Positions 24,487-33,055 of a DNA stretch of 35,971 bases are shown piece after piece. This DNA is from an uncultured Saprospiraceae bacterium (GTDB lineage Bacteria; Bacteroidota; Bacteroidia; Chitinophagales; Saprospiraceae): contig CALLVY010000356.1 of NCBI GenBank assembly GCA_938015925.1, positions 1-35,971 of the forward strand, in the 5' to 3' direction. The position numbers and the translations under genes were made by a program. Below the pieces are notes generated by a model. That model was not told where the DNA came from. It saw only the letters and a program-made list of their open reading frames with translations, and did no database searches. Position 1 is the first letter of the stretch, and each line of letters begins with the position of its first letter.

Positions 24487-25308
24487 ATGGATAAAAGTCA
24501 AACAATACAAGACCAAATGGGTCGATCGGTACAAGTTCCAATGCATCCGCAGCGGATCATTTCACTTGTTCCATCTCAAACAGAACTCTTACATTATCTG
24601 CACCTAGAGGATCGAGTCGTTGGGATTACCAAATTCTGTGAATTCCCGGAAGAATGGTTTCGGAATAAAACCAGAATTGGGGGAACAAAACAATTCCATT
24701 TTGATCGCATTAGCGCTTTAAAGCCCGATTTACTAATTGGCAATAAGGAGGAAAATGAGCAAGGCCAAATCGAAGAATTGGCCCTATCCTACCCTGTTTG
24801 GATGAGTGATATCAAAACATTGGAGGATGCACTGGAAATGATTCAATCCCTTGGCGACCTCACTGGTCGCTCTTCTGAAGCACAGACCTTGGTCCAGGAA
24901 ATAAAAATCTCTTTCGATACCCTGGCCACTAAAACCTCCTCCCAAGCACCGATTTCCGCAGCTTATCTGATTTGGAAAGATCCCTACATGGCCGCCGCTA
25001 CAGATACTTTTATCGACCATTTAATGACACTGGCAGGCTTCTCCAATGCCTTTGCCCAACAAAGCAGGTATCCTGTGATTGCTCTTAATGAATTGCAAGA
25101 GCAAAAACCCGATTGTATCCTGCTATCTTCAGAACCCTACCCTTTTAAAGAAAAACATTTGGCAGAACTTCAAAAACTTTGTCCCCAATCTGTCATTAAA
25201 TTAGTCGATGGAACGCTTTTTTCCTGGTATGGAAATCGTTTATTGCATAGCGCCTTATATTTTCTTAATTTGCATACTGAGGTAAATAATCTTCGACCTC
25301 AACGATAA
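24487..25308 (+). CDS. BtuF-like ABC transporter substrate-binding protein without signal peptide
   Basis: 273 residues. It has the helical-backbone metal-receptor fold of vitamin B12 or siderophore binding proteins: DQMGRSVQVPMHPQRIISLVP, SQTELLHYLHLEDRVVGIT, KTRIGGTKQFHFDRISALKPD, LIGNKEENEQGQIEEL, SLGDLTGRSSEA, AYLIWKDPYMAAATDTFIDH, and a final LVDGTLFSWYGNRLLHS. The N-terminus goes straight from MDKSQTIQ into the domain, with no signal peptide or lipobox. Members without export signals are common in Bacteroidota. No permease or ATPase is adjacent. The subtilisin gene starts 60 nt later. Confidence 0.85.
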   Translation: MDKSQTIQDQMGRSVQVPMHPQRIISLVPSQTELLHYLHLEDRVVGITKFCEFPEEWFRNKTRIGGTKQFHFDRISALKPDLLIGNKEENEQGQIEELALSYPVWMSDIKTLEDALEMIQSLGDLTGRSSEAQTLVQEIKISFDTLATKTSSQAPISAAYLIWKDPYMAAATDTFIDHLMTLAGFSNAFAQQSRYPVIALNELQEQKPDCILLSSEPYPFKEKHLAELQKLCPQSVIKLVDGTLFSWYGNRLLHSALYFLNLHTEVNNLRPQR

Positions 25309-25368
25309 GTAAGTGATTTGACGGAACTAAAACCATCCATTTGGATTCCATCACAAACCAAGCAATCC

Positions 25369-26991
25369 ATGACAAAACTTAAGCTATTAATACTAATTTT
25401 TTCCCTTGCTTTCCAAACCATAAATGCTCAATCTAATCCTGAAAGAGCCGCTGGAGATATTTTGGTACAATTAAACCCAAAAGTCAATCCCAAAGCGCTG
25501 GAAAGAACTTTCTCTACTCAACAAATAGAAGCAGCTCTACATCATCATCGCCAGCTCCACGCAGGAGCCAACATGCATGTCTTCACTTTTGATGAAAATG
25601 CCGTCGATGCCAATCAACTGCTTGCGCAAGTCCGCCAATCTGCTTTGGTTGCCAGTGCTCAGTTTAATCATAAATTGGACTATCGAGGAGTTACGCCAAA
25701 TGATATGCGCTATGATGAACAATGGGCTTTGCGTAAAATACAAGCTCCTGATGCCTGGGAAGTCACCACGGGGGGCTTGAGTGCAAATGGAGATACGATT
25801 GTAGTCGCGATCATGGATGGTGGTTGTCAATTGGATCATGAAGATTTGGTGGATAACCTCTGGCACAATCCAGAAGAAATTCCTAATGACGGCATCGACA
25901 ATGATGGCAATAATTACATTGATGATTATATGGGATTGCGAACGACCGCCAAAGACGATCAACATGAAGCCCATCCACATGGTACCCGAGTAGCCGGTAT
26001 CGTAAGTGCCAAAGGCAATAATGGAACGGGTATTAGCGGCGTAACCTGGGATGCAAAATTAATGATCCTAAGTCAGGTGAGTTTTGAATCGGAGGCGGTA
26101 GAAGCTATGTTTTATGCTTATGAACAACGCAAATTGTATAATAGAACTCGCGGAGAAAAAGGCGCATTTGTCGTGGCTTGCAATTATTCTCTTGGTGTAG
26201 ATGGTGGCGACTGTATCAATACTTTTCCCGTTTGGAATCCTACTTTGGATTCATTGGGAACGGAGGGCTTACTTGTGATTGGTGCTACCGCAGATCGCAA
26301 CTGGGATGTCGATGAGGTAGGTGATTTACCGACCACTTGTACCAGTGATTTTATGGTGGCCGTAACCAATACCAATCAGACCGATGAAAAAGTAATTGGT
26401 GCTGCCTATGGCGCAAAAAGTGTGGATTTGGGTGCTCCTGGAAATGGTACGTTGACCACTAGTCCTGGTAATAGTTATTTTCCAAATTTTGGAGGAACCT
26501 CTGCTTCTGCCCCACATGTTGCGGGTGCGATTGCCTTGATGTATAGTTTTCCTTGTGAAGGACTCGCCAATGATGCTATTAATCAACCGATGACGACTGC
26601 TCTTTTGATGAAAGAATTTTTATTGGGTGGTGTCGATGTCGTTCCTTCGATGACTGGTACAACGGTATCCCAAGGAAGATTGAATGTCAATAATAGTTTC
26701 CAATTAATAGAAGGCCATTATGGCCAAGAAAGAGGTCCGCTTAATTTTTTGACGATCAAACCCAATCCAGTTGATGAGCTATTGACCATTTCTGTAACGC
26801 TCCCTGATTTTGAGGATTATGACCTGACGCTTTATGATATGGTTGGGAAAAAAATTGAAAGAAGTGAAATTCCAGGTCGATGTACTTCACCAGAGATGCA
26901 AATTCAAGTCGGTTTCTTACCGCCAGGAGTTTATGTTTTGATGTTGGAAAATCCAGATAATTTTGTCTCGACCCGCTTTGTGGTGCATTGA
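25369..26991 (+). CDS. Exported subtilisin-like serine protease (S8) with T9SS tail
   Basis: 540 residues from the ATG at 25369, which begins the signal peptide (MTKLKLLILIFSLAFQTINAQ). The ORF-track start at 25318 is a TTG. A propeptide-like region (~25-110) is followed by the S8 domain (~115-460) with VVAIMDGGCQLDH (Asp150), AHPHGTRVAGI (His204) and GGTSASAPHVAGA (Ser378), all intact. A Ca-site-like DGIDNDGNNYIDD lies at ~174-186. The C-terminus is a T9SS type A domain (IKPNPVDELLTISVTL, LYDMVGKKIERSE, LPPGVYVLMLENP). It degrades proteins outside the cell or on the surface. It stands apart from the second S8 gene at 29.7 kb, which differs in localisation signals. Confidence 0.92.
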   Translation: MTKLKLLILIFSLAFQTINAQSNPERAAGDILVQLNPKVNPKALERTFSTQQIEAALHHHRQLHAGANMHVFTFDENAVDANQLLAQVRQSALVASAQFNHKLDYRGVTPNDMRYDEQWALRKIQAPDAWEVTTGGLSANGDTIVVAIMDGGCQLDHEDLVDNLWHNPEEIPNDGIDNDGNNYIDDYMGLRTTAKDDQHEAHPHGTRVAGIVSAKGNNGTGISGVTWDAKLMILSQVSFESEAVEAMFYAYEQRKLYNRTRGEKGAFVVACNYSLGVDGGDCINTFPVWNPTLDSLGTEGLLVIGATADRNWDVDEVGDLPTTCTSDFMVAVTNTNQTDEKVIGAAYGAKSVDLGAPGNGTLTTSPGNSYFPNFGGTSASAPHVAGAIALMYSFPCEGLANDAINQPMTTALLMKEFLLGGVDVVPSMTGTTVSQGRLNVNNSFQLIEGHYGQERGPLNFLTIKPNPVDELLTISVTLPDFEDYDLTLYDMVGKKIERSEIPGRCTSPEMQIQVGFLPPGVYVLMLENPDNFVSTRFVVH

Positions 26992-27379
26992 TTTACCTTG
27001 ATTATCGATATATCGCCGTTTAGAAATTAATTATTGGAGAGAATTTCTTGCTTCTTTTTCGGAGCTTGGGATTTTTTAGGCATTAAGGGGAAAAAATGGG
27101 AGTGCGTGATTTTACATTAATTTTTAATCTAATATATACCAACTTACATTCCAGGTGTTTACCTACCAAATAATTATAAAAAAGTTAACTTTACTTTTCA
27201 GAAAATGGATTTCTTGGAAGGAGATTTTAGGATTTTTCTTTTTAGTCCCTATCGAAAAAAATTCACTAATCCCTTGTTAGTCAACCATTTAGGAAAACAC
27301 CTTAAAAAAGGGAAAATTCAAATAATTGGCTTCCCTTCCTTTATTAAAAATTCAAGAAATATTTTTTCCTTAAAAAGCT
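26992..27379. other. AT-rich gap upstream of the tRNA gene, no confident gene
   Basis: The gap to the tRNA is 455 bp. One open frame of 59 codons (27205-27384, ATG to TGA) is present, but it is lysine/phenylalanine-rich, matches the local AT-rich composition and overlaps the tRNA promoter, so it is not called. No terminator for the upstream protease gene was found. Confidence 0.4.
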
Positions 27380-27409
27380 TTTGAATAAGGGTATTATACT
27401 TTATCTTTG
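27380..27409 (+). promoter_or_regulatory. Promoter of the tRNA-Arg / ribosomal protein region
   Basis: TTTTG ends at 27383, then an 18-nt spacer and TATCTTTG (27402-27409) follow. This is the Bacteroidota TTTG / TAnnTTTG pattern. Transcription should start near 27416, at the edge of a perfect hairpin (TTTGGAAA-AATG-TTTCCAAA, ~27417-27436), ahead of the mature tRNA. Confidence 0.75.
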
Positions 27410-27446
27410 CATTCCATTTGGAAAAATGTTTCCAAAATCCATTATT

Positions 27447-27523
27447 GGCCTTGTAGCTCAACTGGATAGAGTCCCTGACTACGAATCAGGAGGTTACAAG
27501 TTCGAATCTTGTCAAGGTCACCA
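27447..27523 (+). tRNA. tRNA-Arg (anticodon ACG), CCA encoded
   Basis: 77 nt including the encoded CCA. The acceptor stem GGCCTTG pairs with CAAGGTC (one G-U), with discriminator A. The D arm is AGCTCAACTGGATAGAG; the anticodon arm is CCTGA-CTACGAA-TCAGG, giving ACG, which reads CGN Arg codons after deamination to inosine. The T arm is ACAAG-TTCGAAT-CTTGT. Spacing to rpmB is 74 nt, and there is no terminator between, so the tRNA may be processed from a longer transcript. Confidence 0.96.
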
Positions 27524-27597
27524 ATAATTTATTTTAAAAACTGATTTTATTGCGGTTTGCTCCAACTTGCTGCGATAGAATAGAAAAATTACCTACG

Positions 27598-27846
27598 ATG
27601 TCTAGAATTTGTCAACTAACTGGGAAAAGACCCATTACGGGAAACAATGTATCCCACTCGAATAGAAAGACAAAACGTCGTTTTTTGCCGAATCTGCAGA
27701 AAAAACGTTTTTTCATTCCAGAAACCAATGAATGGGTTTCCATAAAAGTTTCTGCTAAAGCGCTCCGCACGGTCAATAAATTGGGGATTTTCGCTTATTT
27801 GAAGAAATTGGAGCGCGCTGGTGTTGATACTGGTGTAAAACTGTAA
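27598..27846 (+). CDS. rpmB: 50S ribosomal protein L28
   Basis: 82 residues from the ATG at 27598. The ORF-track start at 27550 is not an ATG and adds 16 residues without family support. The sequence is a typical L28: [56 protein letters not shown]. It is a large-subunit protein needed for ribosome assembly. rpmG follows after 29 nt. Confidence 0.97.
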   Translation: MSRICQLTGKRPITGNNVSHSNRKTKRRFLPNLQKKRFFIPETNEWVSIKVSAKALRTVNKLGIFAYLKKLERAGVDTGVKL

Positions 27847-27875
27847 TTGATTAACTGATTTAAAATTTTCCAGCA

Positions 27876-28064
27876 ATGGCTAAGAAATCAAAAGGTAATA
27901 GAATGCAAATCATCATGGAATGTACGGAGCACAAAGCTAGTGGTCAAGCAGGTACTTCCAGATATGTAACTCAAAAGAATCGTAAGAATACTCCAGAGCG
28001 TCTGGAATTAAAAAAGTACAATCCGATTCTTAAAAAAATGACTATTCACCGCGAAATCAAGTAA
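27876..28064 (+). CDS. rpmG: 50S ribosomal protein L33
   Basis: 62 residues, the usual length. [39 protein letters not shown] and [15 protein letters not shown] are the L33 core. Only one Cys remains (MECTEH), so this is the zinc-independent (C-) form. It lies between rpmB and the DUF4295 gene, the normal Bacteroidota order. Confidence 0.96.
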   Translation: MAKKSKGNRMQIIMECTEHKASGQAGTSRYVTQKNRKNTPERLELKKYNPILKKMTIHREIK

Positions 28065-28115
28065 GATTTTTCGGAAGTAATAAGTAATTGTCTAAATTAT
28101 TAAAAATATAAGATC

Positions 28116-28289
28116 ATGGCAAAAGTATCTAAAAACGCAAGGGTAGCTCAACGTAAAGCGAATGCTGGTTCTGGTAGAGATTTCGTAAAAGTGGTAAAGA
28201 GCATTAAAGACCCTGCAACCGGTAAGTACACTTACAAGCAAGTAATGATACACAAGGATAATGTAAAAGAGTTTTTCGCTAAGAAATAA
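28116..28289 (+). CDS. DUF4295 family small basic protein (missed by the ORF track)
   Basis: 57 residues, below the track cut-off: MAKVSKNARVAQRKANAGSG, RDFVKVVKSIKDPATGKYTY, KQVMIHKDNVKEFFAKK. It is a highly basic protein that in Bacteroidota regularly follows rpmG and precedes ftsY. That context, its composition and its initial MAKxSKNAR suggest a ribosome-associated role, which is inference. The start is an ATG 51 nt after the rpmG stop; a terminator follows 30 nt downstream. Confidence 0.93.
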   Translation: MAKVSKNARVAQRKANAGSGRDFVKVVKSIKDPATGKYTYKQVMIHKDNVKEFFAKK

Positions 28290-28319
28290 TTCTTTGTCCT
28301 GTATTTCAAATATATTGGT

Positions 28320-28353
28320 AAAAGGCTTTTCTTTGTATGAAGAAAAGCCTTTT
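28320..28353 (+). terminator. Terminator of the rpmB-rpmG-DUF4295 operon
   Basis: A perfect 14-bp stem (AAAAGGCTTTTCTT / AAGAAAAGCCTTTT) closes on a 6-nt loop and runs into a T-rich stretch (GTTATTTTATC). Confidence 0.88.
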
Positions 28354-28524
28354 GTTATTTTATCTCTATTGCTCCCCTTTCTATCTAAAAAACTGGTGAA
28401 CCGATCATTTAATCCTCATATTGAGGAAATTTTTGATGGAGATCAACGTTTGGTTTCGCTGAATTAATCTTTAGCCTAATCTAACGAAGGTTCCGACACT
28501 TCATAAATCACATTAAATCTAACT

Positions 28525-29493
28525 ATGAGTTTTTTTAAGAAATTTTTTACCCGCAACAAAGAAGAAGAACTCGACAAGGGTCTGGAAAAAACCAAAACTG
28601 GCTTTTTCTCAAAAATATCACGAGCAGTAGCTGGAAAAGCCACTATCGATATTGAAGTTTTAGATGAATTGGAACAAGTACTCATCGCTTCTGATGTTGG
28701 ATTGGATACGACGATTAAAATCATTGAAAGAATAGAAGCCCGTGTCGCACGAGACAAATACATCAATACGGATGAACTCAATGCCATCCTAAAAGATGAA
28801 ATCGTACAACTCCTCAAAGAAAATGAGACGGAAGACATGGAAACCTTTCTCCCTAACTCAGCCAAGGACAAAATGCCCTATGTCCTACTCGTGGTAGGAG
28901 TAAATGGAGTTGGAAAAACAACAACCATCGGAAAACTAGCACATCAATTAAAGCTAGAAGGCAAAAAAGTAGTATTGGGAGCCGCCGATACCTTCCGTGC
29001 TGCCGCAGTGGATCAACTACAAATCTGGGCCGATCGCGTCGGTTGTGAATTCTATAGTAAAGGAATGCATACCGACCCTGCTGCTGTCGCTTACGAAGCC
29101 GTACAATATGCCATCAACAACGATTGTGATGTCTGTATCGTGGATACTGCCGGACGCTTGCACAACAAGATTCACCTGATGAATGAGTTGACCAAGATCA
29201 AGAAATCCATGAATAAAAAATTAGATGCTGCGCCACACGATGTAATGCTCGTATTGGATGCTTCTACTGGACAAAATGCCATCGAACAAGCCAAACAATT
29301 TACGGCTGCTACAGAAGTAACAACTCTGGCTTTGACCAAACTGGATGGTACGGCCAAAGGGGGGGTAGCAATTGGAATCAGTGATCAATTTAAAATTCCT
29401 ATTCGATACATTGGTGTCGGAGAAGAAATTGACAAATTGCAGATCTTTAATAAGATGGCTTTTGTGGAGTCGATGTTTAAGAAAACGAAGTAG
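28525..29493 (+). CDS. ftsY: Signal recognition particle receptor FtsY
   Basis: 322 residues. It is the SRP-dependent receptor GTPase that docks ribosome-SRP complexes at the inner membrane. Seen in order: a short basic N-terminus (MSFFKKFFTRNKEEEL); the N domain (~25-105); G1 VVGVNGVGKTTTIGKLAHQ; GAADTFRAAAVDQLQIW; G3 DTAGRLHNK; G4 TKLDGTAKGG; and the closing IRYIGVGEEIDKLQIF. It lacks the long acidic A domain of E. coli FtsY, as is usual in this phylum. A terminator follows the gene. Confidence 0.97.
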   Translation: MSFFKKFFTRNKEEELDKGLEKTKTGFFSKISRAVAGKATIDIEVLDELEQVLIASDVGLDTTIKIIERIEARVARDKYINTDELNAILKDEIVQLLKENETEDMETFLPNSAKDKMPYVLLVVGVNGVGKTTTIGKLAHQLKLEGKKVVLGAADTFRAAAVDQLQIWADRVGCEFYSKGMHTDPAAVAYEAVQYAINNDCDVCIVDTAGRLHNKIHLMNELTKIKKSMNKKLDAAPHDVMLVLDASTGQNAIEQAKQFTAATEVTTLALTKLDGTAKGGVAIGISDQFKIPIRYIGVGEEIDKLQIFNKMAFVESMFKKTK

Positions 29494-29513
29494 ACTCTAT
29501 TGCAAAAAAATTC

Positions 29514-29554
29514 AAAAAAAACCTGATCAAAGATACTTTGCTCAGGTTTTTTTT
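29514..29554 (+). terminator. Terminator after ftsY
   Basis: A 13-bp outer stem (AAAAAAAACCTGA / TCAGGTTTTTTTT) and a 5-bp inner stem (CAAAG-ATA-CTTTG) share one T/C mismatch. It ends in eight T residues and starts 20 nt after the stop codon. Confidence 0.93.
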
Positions 29555-29728
29555 CGCTTAAAAATACGGAAATGTATTGCTTTTTGAATTACAACTTGTA
29601 AATTAAAGGAGTCGTTGATGGCTTGATACTTAGACCTCTATTCCAAAAGCATAACATTTTTCACCCCAATTCGTTAAACCTACAACAGCATTCCTAAAAT
29701 GCATTAACACCAATTAAAACCCACCAGC

Positions 29729-31759
29729 ATGGCAAAGTCATACACCCTTCACCGAGGAGGCCAAAGCATCCAAATTGAAAAAGAGCCAGAATTTATCACC
29801 GCTATTCTTCCCAACCAAAGAATCCTGAATCAAGTCAATCAGGCGCAAGAGGTAAAGACCATCAAAAAGGTCTTTCGGAATATCTATAAAATCAAGACTG
29901 CAGAAGGTGCAACGGATGCTCTTTCAGATCGACTAAGAGCCAATTTCCAAACCAAAGGAATTTTCCATCATTCTTATAATCCAGTGGGAGACAAAACCAC
30001 CCGCTATTATTTGACGGACAAAATCATCGTTTGCTTCGCTGCCAAAGCAAGTGCTTCTACTATTGAAAAATTATTGGCCAAACATGGCTTACAATACCTT
30101 CGGGAATTCCCAGGACATAAAAATACTTTTTTACTAAAGGTGACGAGCTCGGCTGGAAAAAATCCAGTGAAAGTAAGTGCCGATATGATGAATGAAAAAT
30201 TGATCGATTTTGCAGAGCCCAATTTGATCAATCGTTTTGTCAACCACGCTACTCCCAAAGATGAGTTGTTTGTCAAGCAATGGCACTTGAATAATAAAGG
30301 AGGAATAGAGATGATCAAAGGCGCAGATGTATCCGCGCTGGAAGCTTGGAAAATAAGTATGGGTACTCGCTCCGTTGTGGTTTCGGTGATTGACGATGGT
30401 TTTGATTTGCGACATCCTGATTTGTTGGGAGCAGATAAAATTGTCAGTCCCAAAGATTTTGTAGATGGCGATCTACGCCCTTTCCCGGTAGCCGATGCTG
30501 ATGATTATCACGGTAGCCCTTGCGCAGGAGTAGCTATTGGCAATCACAATGATAGTGGAATCGTGGGTATTGCGCCGGAGTGTTCTTTTAACCCTATTCG
30601 TTTTCCGCTAACTGCCGATGACAGCACCCTCTGGGATATCTTTGACCACGCCTCTAAGGCGGCAGATGTTATTTCATGTAGCTGGGGTCCGCCACCGGTT
30701 TATGATCCATTAGGTTCTATCTTACAAGGCAAATTTAGCCAGATCACCAAGAGTGGTGGCCCAAGAGGCAATGGTGCTTTAATTTGTTTTTCGGCCGGCA
30801 ATTATAATGCTCCACTCAAAGACTATAACAACAATAGCTTTTCCTGGCGACACCCCGCTTATGGTGTGATGGAAAACAAAGGCGCTATACTCAATGGCTA
30901 TTGCACCCATCCAGATGTGGTAGCGGTAGCCGCTTCGACCAGTCAAAATCGCAAATCAGCTTATAGCAATTGGGGTAAAGAAATTGACGTCTGCTCCCCT
31001 AGCGACAACTGGAATCCATTAGATCCTTATGCCAAGGAACCGGGCAGAGGAATTTGGACGGTAGACAATGAAAAATACGGTACGGGTTTTAGTGATGGAA
31101 TTTATACAGGAGATTTTGGTGGCACGTCTAGTGCCTGTCCTTTGGTCGCGGGAATCGCAGCATTGATTCGCTCTGTCAATTTGGATTTGACGGCCAAACA
31201 GGTAAAAGATATTCTTCGCAAATCTACCGATAAAATCACAGACAATAATCCAGACCCAGTATTGGGCAATACCAAAGGAACTTATAATAGCAAAGGCCAT
31301 TCAGAGTGGTTTGGCTATGGAAAAGTCAATGCACACAAAGCTTTAAAAATGGCATTGGCTACTAAAAAAACGGAGCCTCCTAAAACACCAAAAACGCCGA
31401 CAGGTGGCACGAAGACCATAAGCACAAAAACCAAAGGCTTATCCATCATCGCTGCTTTGGTAAATCCAGCAGGAAAAGAATCGGGCAATGAAACGGTTTC
31501 TTTGGTGAATCAGAGCAAAGATAATATTGATCTCCAAGGTTGGAAATTACAGGACAATAAAAAGCGAACACAGGTCTTGGGAAATATCACGATTAATGCG
31601 GGTGCTTTTCTGACGATTCCATTGCAAACCAGAGGCGTACAATTGTCGAATAGTGGCGGCAGTATTTATTTGTTGGATAAAAAAGGAAAGACCGTACATG
31701 AGGTGTCTTATACGAAGAAGGAAGTGAGCAAGGATGGGTGGATGATTGTATTTGAATGA
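29729..31759 (+). CDS. Subtilisin-like serine protease (S8) with C-terminal lamin-tail-like domain, no signal peptide
   Basis: 676 residues. The N-terminus (MAKSYTLHRGGQSIQIEKEP) has no hydrophobic signal. A long propeptide-like region (~1-185; LTDKIIVCFAAKASASTIEK, LLAKHGLQYLREFPGHKN) precedes the S8 domain (~190-550) with VVSVIDDGFDLRHPD (Asp222), DDYHGSPCAGVAIG (His261), CFSAGN and GDFGGTSSACPLVAG (Ser467). A Thr/Pro/Lys hinge (KKTEPPKTPKTPTGGTKT) leads to a ~100-residue C-terminal domain, ETVSLVNQSKDNIDLQGWKL ... GGSIYLLDKKGKTVHEVSY, characteristic of the lamin-tail (LTD) fold. It lacks a T9SS tail. Location is uncertain: cytoplasmic, or exported by a route not visible in the sequence. 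Confidence 0.9.
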   Translation: MAKSYTLHRGGQSIQIEKEPEFITAILPNQRILNQVNQAQEVKTIKKVFRNIYKIKTAEGATDALSDRLRANFQTKGIFHHSYNPVGDKTTRYYLTDKIIVCFAAKASASTIEKLLAKHGLQYLREFPGHKNTFLLKVTSSAGKNPVKVSADMMNEKLIDFAEPNLINRFVNHATPKDELFVKQWHLNNKGGIEMIKGADVSALEAWKISMGTRSVVVSVIDDGFDLRHPDLLGADKIVSPKDFVDGDLRPFPVADADDYHGSPCAGVAIGNHNDSGIVGIAPECSFNPIRFPLTADDSTLWDIFDHASKAADVISCSWGPPPVYDPLGSILQGKFSQITKSGGPRGNGALICFSAGNYNAPLKDYNNNSFSWRHPAYGVMENKGAILNGYCTHPDVVAVAASTSQNRKSAYSNWGKEIDVCSPSDNWNPLDPYAKEPGRGIWTVDNEKYGTGFSDGIYTGDFGGTSSACPLVAGIAALIRSVNLDLTAKQVKDILRKSTDKITDNNPDPVLGNTKGTYNSKGHSEWFGYGKVNAHKALKMALATKKTEPPKTPKTPTGGTKTISTKTKGLSIIAALVNPAGKESGNETVSLVNQSKDNIDLQGWKLQDNKKRTQVLGNITINAGAFLTIPLQTRGVQLSNSGGSIYLLDKKGKTVHEVSYTKKEVSKDGWMIVFE

Positions 31760-31839
31760 TTTTGGGTTAATCCGTTTGAGATATACGGTATGCGAAAACT
31801 GCATACTTCAAACCCTGCTAATACCATCGATGATAATCC

Positions 31840-32461
31840 ATGAATCGAAGTTTTTGGGAATTGAATAAATACAAATTAGCATCTACGTTTCTCAGAAACG
31901 CTTTATTTTTAGTCGCCCTTGTACAGATTTTTTTCCTATTCCTAGGGACTTCCGTTTTAAGTTATCCAAGATTAAGGTGGAATCTTTTTCTGGGACTAGG
32001 AATCCTATTTCCTTTACTTATTTTTTGGGTAAACTATTGGACTTGGCATCGGGAAAGAAGCATTCGCAATCGAGTTTTCGCAAGGCCACCATTAAAGAGT
32101 TTGGAGCAAATAGGTTTTGACAATTGTCTAATCAATGAAAATTCAAAATGGAATTTTACCGAAGAAGTAAAAGGTGGATCACTTGGAGGAATAAAAATCT
32201 ACAGCATGGTAAAACGGAGCAATCCAGAAGAAATATTTTTCAGTACCAATGTTCATCTACAAGGAAGCGATCCCAAATCAATTCCTGAGATTTCTAAAAA
32301 AACTGGAAGCCGCAGGGATTGTTTTTAACCAAGCTTATTGCATTCGAAAATACGATAGGATACCATTGGAAAAAATGACTATTGAAGAATTGAAAGCAGA
32401 ATTATTGGACTTTACAGAAACGCTTGGTGGAATAGGCTTTAAGCCGGTAGAGAAAAAATAA
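31840..32461 (+). pseudogene. Frameshifted gene for a two-helix membrane protein of unknown function
   Basis: The first ORF (31840-32328, 162 aa) has two membrane helices (~19-40 and ~47-66) and a soluble part, ...SMVKRSNPEEIFFSTNVHLQG. It then ends in an unlikely Arg/Lys/Cys run (SKKTGSRRDCF). The second ORF (32249-32461, other frame) carries what looks like the natural C-terminus: IPNQFLRFLKKLEAAGIVFNQ, YDRIPLEKMTIEELKAELLD, FTETLGGIGFKP. Joining them needs one base removed from (or two added to) about 32230-32290, where runs such as TTTTT, CCC and AAA lie. The join would give a protein of ~205 residues. Real mutation and assembly error are both possible. Family not recognised. Confidence 0.6.
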
Positions 32462-32541
32462 TGCTGGCCTTCTAAAAAGTTCTCCTTTAACTCCAAAAAA
32501 TAAGTTTTTCCTTTTTCTTAAATTTGCAAAAAAACAAAGCA

Positions 32542-32928
32542 ATGGAAGAAATAAAATGCACTTGCGGACACCTCCTTTCCAATAATTCTGATCAGCTACC
32601 CTATGGTGCCTGGGTCATTCCCGATCAACAAACAGAAGCCGGCTTTGAAACAATCATCAAAGTCATTGATGAGGTTTTGGAAAGTAAGCGAACCGGGGAA
32701 TTAGTGGAAGGACTCCAAGGCCATTTCCAAGACTTCTCCAGTTTTGAAGCAAACCCGGAATCCTTGAATGTGATTCAGGTATTGATCACAAAATCCGCTG
32801 ATGTCGGTAGAGAAATGTATGAATGCGAAGCATGTGGTCGGCTTTTGGTCGAAAATGGCGATGATTTTTTAATTTATCAACGAGAATCGGCCGATCAAGA
32901 AAAGGGTATTTTAACTGCTCCTTCGTAG
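32542..32928 (+). CDS. Small protein with split zinc-ribbon-like Cys pairs, function unknown
   Basis: 128 residues from the ATG at 32542. The ORF-track start (32524, TTG) adds six residues and is not needed. Two Cys pairs bracket the protein, KCTCGHLLSNN near residue 7 and YECEACGRLLVENGDDFLIY near residue 95, which could jointly bind one zinc ion. Between them lies an acidic helical segment (IIKVIDEVLESKRTGELVEG). No signal peptide or membrane segment, so probably cytoplasmic. A -7-like TAAATTTG sits at 32519-32526 just ahead of the start. Family not recognised. Confidence 0.7.
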   Translation: MEEIKCTCGHLLSNNSDQLPYGAWVIPDQQTEAGFETIIKVIDEVLESKRTGELVEGLQGHFQDFSSFEANPESLNVIQVLITKSADVGREMYECEACGRLLVENGDDFLIYQRESADQEKGILTAPS

Positions 32929-33055
32929 AAAGAAGTCGATTTTATTGAATTTTCACCTCCCAAAAACCATTTGGCTCCCTTTCTTGAATTTATCTTTCCA
33001 AAATTATCAACCACCCTGGCAACCCTTTTGCCAAAAAACGCGTGTTAAGTATTAA

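Noticed and set aside
27205-27384. 59-codon ORF starting MDFLEGDFRIF upstream of the tRNA
   Set aside because: AT-driven Lys/Phe/Ile composition, no family resemblance, and overlap with the -33 box of the tRNA promoter.
31788-31806. GTATGC-gaaaact-GCATAC hairpin after the second subtilisin gene
   Set aside because: Short stem without a T-run; likely chance.
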